In this document: positions 55,765 through 64,000 of the stretch, in pieces | How the letters are laid out: every line of letters begins with the position of its first letter | How positions within the stretch are numbered: the first letter of the stretch is position 1 | NCBI RefSeq assembly: GCF_019703515.2 | Contig: NC_059356.1 | Span: 28,019,914-28,083,913, forward strand | Length of the DNA stretch: 64,000 nt | Reading direction: 5' to 3' | Source of the DNA: Myxocyprinus asiaticus | Lineage: Eukaryota > Chordata > Actinopteri > Cypriniformes > Catostomidae | Notes under the pieces: generated by a model | The model's input: the letters and a program-made list of their open reading frames with translations, nothing else | Told to the model about the DNA's origin: nothing | The model's database searches: none | Translations under genes and position numbers: made by a program

Positions 55765-56770
55765 GGGAAAGTTTACCCAGAATTAAAGTTCTGTCATTAT
55801 GGAACACAAAATTCTAGAGTTGGGGTACTCGAGTTTGGACTCGAGTCACGAGTCCAGTTTTAATGGACTTGGACTTGTCACAAACTCGGTTGCAATTTTA
55901 CTCGGACTTGACTCGAGCCTTTGGGTCTCTGGATTTTTTTCATCGTCCAGCCAAGTCCATGGCATTTGTGATGCAATGGAAAAAATAAAAATAAATAACA
56001 AAACAGAAATTATGAACACATCTCTGTCTGCATGCAGCTGTATTAGCCCCCAAAGTCATAGACGTAGCCAGAGTTGTTTTACTGTTTAAGCAAACACACA
56101 CACACACACACATACGCACGTACACAGGCACACTCAGTCAGCCAATATGCTTGAATGTTACTACTGAGACTACTGTATAACATCAACTACCAAGGTGGCT
56201 GGCATGACAAAAACATAAAGACGGGTATGTATCCAGTGTAATAGAAACTAAACAAGGCAGTTTCACACAACACAGGATCTAACAACTGGTAAAATTGCGT
56301 GTGACGTTTGTGCAGCTAAGACGGTGCTCGCATTGCGGTTTCATCACGCTTCCTGACTCCTCCTACACATAATGCGTAACCTTACCAACAAGCTTACATC
56401 ATCCCTCTCATGATCGCACGTCTCAGAGATGTACAGAAGCGAACATTTGTAGTTAAAAAGTATATAAGTATTGTTTTGTTCCTAAAAATAATAAATCATT
56501 TGCGTTCAGAAGAACTTTATTTGTCGACTGGAGGCGTGTGGATTATTTTGATGCACCCTAATTATGCATTTTGGACCATCAAAAAATGGAGGACATTCAC
56601 TTGCATTGTTTAGAGGAGGAGGCTTGAAATGAAATCCTAAAAGTCTTAAATTCTATTTTGATGAAGAAAGAAACTCAGATACATCTTGGATGGCCTGAGG
56701 GTGAGTTTAGAGGAGGAGGGTCAGAGTTTATCAGCAAATTTTCATTTTTGGGTGAACTATTGCTTTAAGT
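55765..56770. repeat. Disrupted TTAA-type MITE ends
   Basis: A left end (AAAGTTTACCCAGAATTAAAG) at 55765 and a right end (TTTTTGGGTGAACTATTGCT) near 56745-56765 belong to the GGAATAGTTCACCC family. They are separated by unrelated sequence. The arrangement is interleaved with the next repeat. Confidence 0.5.
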
Positions 56771-58315
56771 CTTTTTAGGCATAATGTATCTACACATGTA
56801 GGCTTCTGTAGTCTCTTGTGGTCCACGCAGTGTTGTCAGCTTAAACTGGTCCATAATAGCTTGATGAATTAACTGTGTAGCTTTTTAAATAGTCAGGGAA
56901 AAAAGCGTTATTGCTAAAGCAGACAGCAACTCTAAACAGATAAACAGCACCTATTTATTATTGATTGACTATTTTCAAAGCATTGACAAGCTGCTTAAAA
57001 TACATTATTTTACAGCATTTGTCCACCATTCGCAACATTCAACCACACTCAATAAAATATTAGGATATTTTGAGCAGTGAAATGTTTTGTTTATAATTTA
57101 ATTATAGACTATAAAATAAATGTTTTATTCAATGACAGAGTTTGTTTATGAAGCTAAACTTCATGTTATGAGATGAATTTAGTTGGTTATGACGTTTTTA
57201 TTTTAAATGTTTATTTTATTTTTATTGTAAACCACCATGTAACTTATGCACATCTTTTTTAGCCTATATCTCTGACAATTTTGAAGGACAATTCTGTTAA
57301 ACTTTTGACTCAAAATTATTATTCTCCATGTTTTTGCAGTTAAAGAAGAGCCCAATGAAATTTTCTTTGGTTGGTATTTAAAGATTTCAGACTGATTGCA
57401 GACCAACGTGGCTGCCGCTCAAGCAAATATAAATTATTATTATTTTTATTTCTTCTGCGGCAGTTGCTGCGAGACACACACGGATGCATCAGGGATGTAG
57501 GTACACGAGCAGCACGCAGAACTGCCCTGCATTGTGCAGTTTCCTGCAAATAAACTAGAAAATCATGTCCTTGACGACATGGCCCTAATATTATCAGTGG
57601 GCTTTTCCAGTGTTTTTGGATGTAGCATTTGCAGTCAAATTGTGAGACATAACTTCTAAGCGAGTGCTAATTACTACTGTGTTGACTCCTTTGTGTGTAC
57701 TGTATTTTCCAAAATCAGTCGGCAGATAGAGAAAAAAGATTCAGAAAGAAATCTCAGTATAGACTACTATTTCTTTAGATAGGGATAATTTAAAATAAAA
57801 CTAAATTAAATTGAATTGACATATTGAAAATGAAGTAGAAATAAAAACTAAATTGAAATTCGAAATATAATAACTTTGGTTGTAATGACTAACGCAGCTT
57901 TCACTTTTTTTAGTCTATGTTTGAGTGGAGGGGGAAGCAACAAAAACTGAAATGTCAACAGAAAGCAACAAGAGGTGTGTTGAAGGACAGTTCTGTTTTC
58001 ATACACCTAAAGCATATGCTTTCATTCTGAAGCCAATTTGAAATCTGTTCAGCAGGATACTAATCATAAAATGTATATATATGAAATGCAACAGAGGTGT
58101 TTTTGTTACATTTATATTGACAAACTGTTTTTCTTAGTTGTGAAGTTTAAAATAAGCTTAAAATATTGATGTTGAGTTTATAGTTACAATTTTAATTCAG
58201 ATTCATGAACAGATTAATTCGGACTCAACTCTGTTATGGACTCGGTCTTGAGTTAGACTCGGCCCCTTTTGGACTCGGACTCAACTCGGACTTGATTGTT
58301 TAAAGACTCGGACTT
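55815..58315. repeat. Element bounded by ACTCGAGTC-rich ends
   Basis: 55820-55925 and 58205-58315 are both rich in GGACTCGAGTC/GGACTCGGAC motifs, a repeated fish sequence, and may be the two ends of one 2.5-kb element. No transposase identified. Linkage of the two ends is uncertain because a MITE end lies between them. Confidence 0.4.
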
Positions 58316-58317
58316 CG

Positions 58318-58772
58318 GGGGCCTGGGTAGCTCAGTGGTAAAATACGCTGGCTACCACCCCTGGAGTTCGCTAGCTCGCTAGTTCGAATCCCAGGGTGTG
58401 CTGAGTGACTCCAACCAGGCCTCCTAAGCAACCAAATTGGCCCGGTTGCTAGGGAGGGTAGAGTCACATGGGGTAAACTCCTCGTGGTCACTATAATGTG
58501 GTTCATTCTCGGTGGGGCGCGTGGTGAGTTGAGCGTGGTTGCTGCAGTGGGTGGCATGAAGCCTCCACACGCGCTATGTCTCCATGGCAACACGCTCAAC
58601 AAGCCACGTGATAAGATGCATGGGTTGATGGACTCAGACACGGAGGCAACTGGGATTCATCCTCCGCCACCCGGATTGAGGCGAATCACTATGCGACCAC
58701 AAGGACTTAAAAAGCACATTGGGAATTGGGCATTCCAAATTGGGAGAAAAAGGGGGAAAATCCCCCCCCCCC
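58318..58772 (+). mobile_element. tRNA-derived SINE
   Basis: The head resembles a tRNA with an A box (GGTAGCTCAGTGGT, about 58326) and a perfect B box (GTTCGAATCCC, 58382). It is followed by a long conserved body ending in CCAAATTGGGAGAAAAAGGG. The body and terminal layout fit a fish SINE and not a tRNA gene. Confidence 0.8.
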
Positions 58773-59129
58773 CAAGTTTGCAAGTTATTGTAATCCTGCA
58801 GTGAGGAAAACATAAACTTATGTGGCTTGCTGTCCCTGGCGGAAAGCTCGAGGCTCGAGATTTAAACCTGAGCTCGAAGCCCCCCAAAAGAAGCCAAGAA
58901 ATTGTAGCCTCGTGAGAGGCTGAAGTGATGTGTTGGTAGGAATGAGAGGAATTCTTCCCCAAGGGAAGGGGGGTGCTCTCCCAGCCTTGTGTGCAAGATG
59001 GGCAGAGGTGCCAAAGAAGATAGAACAAATGGAGCCACTAGAAGAGGCAGCCTCATGCTAGGGTCCGCTTGGGGAATAGGAAACAAATAGATGCAGGATA
59101 GGGAGGAATCAGAGAGTGAAAATAGTCTG

Positions 59130-60660
59130 AAACACCGAAAGACAGTGGTAGTTGTGGCCACATAGAAATGAGATCTTGCGGAGAGCTGTTGTAATTGCAA
59201 CTAGAGGGCTTCGCCACACCCGAGCAAGGGGAGCTGCCCCCCGATCGGGCAGGTCTGTCCCAGGTGTGGAAGAACCCGAGCTACCTGGACCAGACCTTAA
59301 GCATCCCTCCAGATGCAAATCGTTCGACTGGAGATGCCCACGCAGTGAACAGGCTAACCCCATGTGTGTGGGACTCGGCTGCCGCTCGAGCAGAAGAGCC
59401 CATCCTACAATCGAACGGGGGACCTCACTGCATTAGAAACGGGAAGGACCTCACAGTGGTACGAATAGGAGAGCCCACGATAGAAATAAATGTGAGTAAG
59501 CTCACACAGCATTCACACAGGAGGACCCCCACTGCAATTCGAATAGGAGAACACTTGATGTATGTGTGTGGGAGGGCCTTCGCAGCGGTACGGATGGGAG
59601 GACATTTGGGCTTGCTGGGGTGGACCCTCGCAGCATCTGAATGGGAGGACCCTCCTGTGTTTTGAACGGGACAGCCCTTGGATGTATGTATGTGGGAGGA
59701 CCCTCTCAGCGGTACAGACGGGAAGGCTTCCAGGCCGGCCGGGGTGGACCCTCGCAGCATCCAAATGGGAGGACCCTCATGTGATTTGAACGGGACAGCC
59801 ACTGGATGTATGTAAGTGGGAGGGCCTTTCGCAGAGGTACGAATGGGAGGGCTTCCGGCCGGGGTGGACCCTCGCAGCATCAGAATGGAAAGGCCCCCAA
59901 AATATGGACATGGAAGAGCAAGCGGCCCCTTCCCCTTTTTTATTTTATTAGGGCAATGTGCACTTTCTTGGTTTGGAGATAGTTTGTACGTATGTAACTA
60001 TTGAATATGTCAGATGACCATCGGCCTAGTGAGCGGATTTGGTACTCGGGCAGGCCGTTGGGCTGCTGCGGTTGCGGTGCAGATACAGAAGGAATGGCTT
60101 GAGTATAGTTTTTTTCTGAGATGCCAGATTTAAGTGGGATCCTCTATAATAGAGATAGTGTGCTAGCGATTGGAAGGGCTGGATGGGAGTTGGCAGATTG
60201 AAAATGAAAATAAATGCCCTCATTTGAGGCAATGTCAGGGTACATGTTGCATGTGTGTTTGCAATATGAACGGGCTGAATCCTCAGGTGTGGGACCGCAC
60301 AGCATTCAATGGGAGAGCATGCGATTCATATAAGAATATGTTAGCTATATTATACTGAGCTTGCTTGGAGCGGCTGAATCTGTAGGCGTGGGCCCGCATG
60401 GCATACGACGGTAGGACACTAGATTCTTGTGTAAGTGATATATGATGCATTTAAGGAAACTCCCTATGCGAAAAGGGCTGAATCCTTGAGCACGGGATCA
60501 CACTGCTTTAACAGGAAGAGCCTGTGTCTTCATGTAAACAGTTCACGCAGCATATAAGCAAGAACTCACTCTGCGATACAAATGGGTTGAGTCGTCAATC
60601 GTGGCATTCAGCGTGAGGGCGTACTGTAGGCGATATTTGAATTGATTGATGCGGAGATGC
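59130..60660. repeat. GC-rich degenerate minisatellite-like tract
   Basis: Units of about 120-124 bases recur most clearly around 59621, 59745 and 59865 (GGGGTGGACCCTCGCAGCAT). Shorter sub-repeats such as GAATGGGAGGACC and GGTACGAATGGGAGG extend further out. A more diverged related series (GGGCTGAATCCT plus GGGACCGCAC) runs from 60265 to about 60600. Lack of stop codons in the repeat creates long spurious open frames on both strands. Origin unknown. Confidence 0.7.
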
Positions 60661-60699
60661 CGGCTTATGGCGGACTGTTTAGGGAAGACCTAAAGAGGC

Positions 60700-60960
60700 C
60701 CTGTTGTCAATCACAAGGTGGTGATGGTTTGTTTAGTATGAGTGGCATAGTATGGGGGCTGAGATGCATGGTCAGAAAGACGTGCCAAGGCTGTGGCACA
60801 TGAACAGTTGCGGCGCTTGAACAGTGCGTTTGCGCTGTTTGCCATAGTTGGAGTTTGTCGTATGGCCCTAGAACAGCATATTTGCACTGTTTGCAGTGCA
60901 GTAGGAGGTTTGGTCGCACAGCCCGAAAGATGCCGCAGTTGTGGGCAATTGTTCTGAAAG
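60700..60960. repeat. Short imperfect duplication
   Basis: Two copies of a segment with GAACAGTGCGTTTGCGCTGTTTGCC / GAACAGCATATTTGCACTGT lie about 60 bases apart, continuing the repeat character of the preceding tract. Confidence 0.45.
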
Positions 60961-61617
60961 GAAAAAGCAACTAATAATACAAGAAACTGCTGGCTGTTAT
61001 CTGCTCAACCGCACAGCCCGGCCAACGCAAAGCAGATGCATTCACTTGCATGACCCTCTACAGTGCTGTTCAAACTGATCTGAGCCATGCAAAACACAGG
61101 CCTGATTTTACAGCTGAACTGATAAGGAATCCAAAAATGACCCATCAGAAGACTGTAATGGGAATATGCCTTTAAGTGCTTTTGCACTGTTATGCCTTTA
61201 TTTTTCTTACTCTGTGGCAATGCATTTCAATTGTATTTACTGTAACCAAGGTCAGGACAATGACAAGGAATAAACCAAGGGCGTTTTTGAGCAATATTTC
61301 CCAGAACCGTAGCTCTGCTCCCTGAAATGGGGAAACAGCACATTGCCAAATAGAATTTTAAAAAACATTAATGTTGCCCAATTGTGATGCAGTTGTGATG
61401 AGACAGACAAGACCAACTGAAGTTCTCAGAGTCTGTAGTGATTGGCACACAGAACATCTGCAGTACAAAACTTCTGCACAGTCTTGTTAGATCTTGTAAT
61501 TTGTACCTATTCTCTGTCATGGAAGGGCCTTCAAAAGAAAAAAAAACCTGTTAGACAAAGTGCATTAAAAGCCTGAGGCTTTGGAGTATAGAGTTATTCA
61601 ATCGTAAAACAAACACT

Positions 61618-61692
61618 ATATCTATCTATCTATCTATCTATCTATCTGTCTGTCTATCTATCTGTCTGTCTGTCTGTCTGTCTGTCTGACTG
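61618..61692. repeat. (CTAT)n/(CTGT)n microsatellite
   Basis: Tandem tetranucleotides CTAT then CTGT. Confidence 0.9.
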
Positions 61693-61984
61693 TCTGTCTG
61701 AATATAAATATATGTAACTATACTGTATATATAAATGTTCATCCATGGAATAAAATGTCAGTGGTGCTTGCATATTGCATACTGCACAGTGCCTGGCCAT
61801 AATGTTCTTACATACCTGATTCTTTCATTTCTTGATAATGTAACAGTATTCTCAGGTTCCAACTTACAGTAAGTGAAAGAAAGATAAAAATGGAATGTAA
61901 ATAGGATTTCAGCATTTTATCTTTCACTATATACACAGAAATTACATTTCGGTTTTTGCCGAATTGCAAGTAAATTGCAATAAA

Positions 61985-62645
61985 ATGCACAAAAAAATGT
62001 TAAAAGTATATCTCACCCAAAAATCAGCCTCATGCTGTCTCAAATTTGCCTTTTTTTTTTTTTTTTAATTCCTATAGAACACAAAAAAAGATATCATATC
62101 ACACATCCTTTTGAAGGATGTAGGATGTGTTTTTGTCCATGCAATGCAAGTCAGTGGGGCCCAAAACTTTCAAGCTACAAAAAGGACATAACATTTGTGG
62201 AATTATGTTGATTACCACAAAAATGAATTTCAGTTCATTTCTCCTTAACTTTAAAAAAAATCTAAAATTTAGGTTAAGTGAGGCACATACAATGGAAGTG
62301 AATGGGGACAATGAAAGTGAATGTGGCCAATTTTTGGAGGGTTTAAAGGCAGAAATGTGAAGCTTGATGACATTACATCGTCATGGCTAAGAAAAGGTTA
62401 GTAAGTGATTTTATCACACTAAAATCATGTTTACATGCATATTGTTTATGTCTTGTGGCTAAACTTTTGAAAAAGTGAGTATTTTAATGTTAAAAAATTG
62501 GCCCACATTCACTGCCATTGTAAGTACCTCACTGTGACACAGATTTTTGCTTTTTTTAAAAAAGAGGGTCACATCAAAATCAATATTATGCCTCAAATGC
62601 TGTTGATTGAACTTAATTTGTATTGAACCCAGAATATTCCTTTAA
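61985..62645. repeat. Composite of two TTAA-type MITE families
   Basis: The left part (ATCTCACCCAAAAATCAGCC, CATGCTGTCTCAAATTTGCC) belongs to the GGAATAGTTCACCC family. The part from about 62170 to the end (AGAATATTCCTTTAA) belongs to the family at 40530. Confidence 0.55.
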
Positions 62646-62927
62646 AGCTTAAAAAAGGACCCAATAGTATCATAAAAGCAGTCCATGCTATTTGTGTGTC
62701 ACATTCAAAGTCTTATGAACAACCACGTTTTGGTAAGAAACAACTAAAAATTTAATTCATTTTGTAGTGAAATCGTTGACGTATGTTGCATATTCATGAG
62801 TGCATGAGAGGCGCTTGTTCACAGTGGCCCGCATGTTCAGGCAGGTACTTGTGTTGGCACTTAGCCATCTTGTGTTCCGCAAAAGAAAAAAAGTCATAAA
62901 GAAATGGAACATGTTCTTATGACTGAA

Positions 62928-62958
<31 letters not shown>

Positions 62959-63647
62959 AACATTCCATTACGTTCTGTAAACTAACCGCTACTATCAGCA
63001 GCTTTGCGCAGACCTGCGTATTGAAGTAAAATGTAATTAGAAAAATATCTAGGTTCGTAATTGATATGTTTTGTTAATTGATCATTCTTAAGTTATTCAA
63101 TCTGGTACACGCCAACGCCCTAATCCTGATCATGACTTACTATTACATAAGCAACATGTCATTACTAATATATCACATATACTCAAGATTTCAGATTTAA
63201 TTATCTAAAATTTAAAGCACCATTTAATTGGTTAATTTAGTGTTTATCCAGACCAATACTCATTATTATGATTGTTGTTTTGATTATTGAAAAAATACAT
63301 TTATCAGTGCATTCAGTCTCTCCTTGGAGTACAGCCTTCTTTGGCCCTTTTTATACATACACATTCCTCTATTCTTGTATGTAGTTCAACTCTAATGAAT
63401 CAGATTCCTTCTTAGTCTACGGCAGAGACAAGCAAAAAAGAGGCCCGATTTTATAGCTCAACAGATACAGAATCCAGACCTATTAAGAGCATGACCTGTC
63501 AGATGCCAGTAAATTATGTAAACTGGCTTTGCATGCTAAACTTCTGCCAGGACTGATGATGGTTGTTTTTCTCCCTGCTGCCTCTTATTTCAAAGTATAT
63601 ACAGTACATGCAAGAAAAGACTGATGTATACATATTTAACACATTCC

Positions 63648-63689
<42 letters not shown>

Positions 63690-64000
63690 TAAACAGACCC
63701 CCACTCATACACACACAGCTAATCTCTTCAGTCAATGAATTCCAGATGGTACAATTGCAGAGCAACAACAGTAATGACCATGTTATCATAGTTAGTTGAT
63801 GCATACTTTTACCATCAATCCTCTCTATTAAACATTATGCAACAGACGTCCTATGGAATTTCTCGACTCAGAGCATGGTGTCTTACAAATAATAAGGGAT
63901 AGTGGCTACTATAATGCCCTTCTGCAGCCATTCCACACACATAACATATGGAAAGATCTGTCTGTTGCTCTACTGTATATTACCACATTGTAAATGATTG
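62646..64000. other. Right-end region without recognised genes
   Basis: Contains a poly-T run near 62937-62957 and a (CT)n tract near 63651-63680. A block at 63420-63510 resembles 61080-61160. No splice-supported exon was seen. Confidence 0.4.

Noticed and set aside
58318..58400. Functional tRNA gene
   Set aside because: The A and B boxes are good, but the tRNA-like head continues into a long SINE body and has an internal CGCTAGCTCGCTAG expansion.
59195..59880. Overlapping open frames of 156 and 151 codons on opposite strands
   Set aside because: Both arise from a stop-free tandem repeat; no domain, no splice logic, and repetitive peptide.

Overview
This window looks like a ray-finned fish, most likely a cypriniform (carp, goldfish or loach type). 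The evidence is the vertebrate intron-rich gene structure, the AT-rich sequence, and the very dense fish-type repeats. These include Tc1 elements, hAT and Harbinger MITEs, and palindromic TTAA-flanked MITEs whose ends read like GGAATAGTTCACCCAAAAAT. The species assignment is inference.

Region 1 (about 1-22,200, + strand) is a tandem cluster of leukocyte-type scavenger receptors. Gene A enters from the left edge: signal-peptide micro-exon, one SRCR domain, transmembrane exon and acidic tyrosine tail, ending at 4179. Gene B (9970-16195) is complete as eight exons. It encodes a predicted 568-residue type I receptor with a split signal peptide, two SRCR domains, two Ig domains, one transmembrane helix, and a tail with four YxN motifs resembling those of the adaptor LAT. 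A third, broken SRCR exon lies at 21889-22157. Introns and spacers hold an RTE-type LINE relic, a second LINE with an internal deletion, a 28S rRNA fragment nested in a MITE, and a 3.4-kb element with about 300-bp inverted repeats.

Region 2 (about 23,340-40,150, - strand) is NBR1, the selective-autophagy receptor. I can assemble 21 coding exons into an in-frame 1001-residue protein with PB1, ZZ, coiled coil, FW, LIR, amphipathic helix and UBA in the expected order. Its introns carry many MITEs.

Region 3 (about 40,500-48,000) is a transposon graveyard. It holds a Tc1 element with about 200-bp inverted repeats and a transposase broken by a single stop, an 868-bp Tc1-derived palindrome, and a decayed Tc1 element interrupted by a hAT element.

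Region 4 (48,500-55,520, + strand) is a four-exon copper amine oxidase of the AOC2/AOC3 (VAP-1) type, 753 residues, with all catalytic and copper-ligand residues visible. NBR1 and AOC2/AOC3 also lie close together on human 17q21, so this is conserved synteny.

Region 5 (55,600-64,000) has no host gene that I can support. It holds a tRNA-derived SINE, a GC-rich minisatellite-like tract (59,130-60,660) and diverged duplicated noncoding blocks. Gene-to-gene cooperation is visible only in the receptor cluster; NBR1 and AOC are neighbours by synteny and not by shared function.
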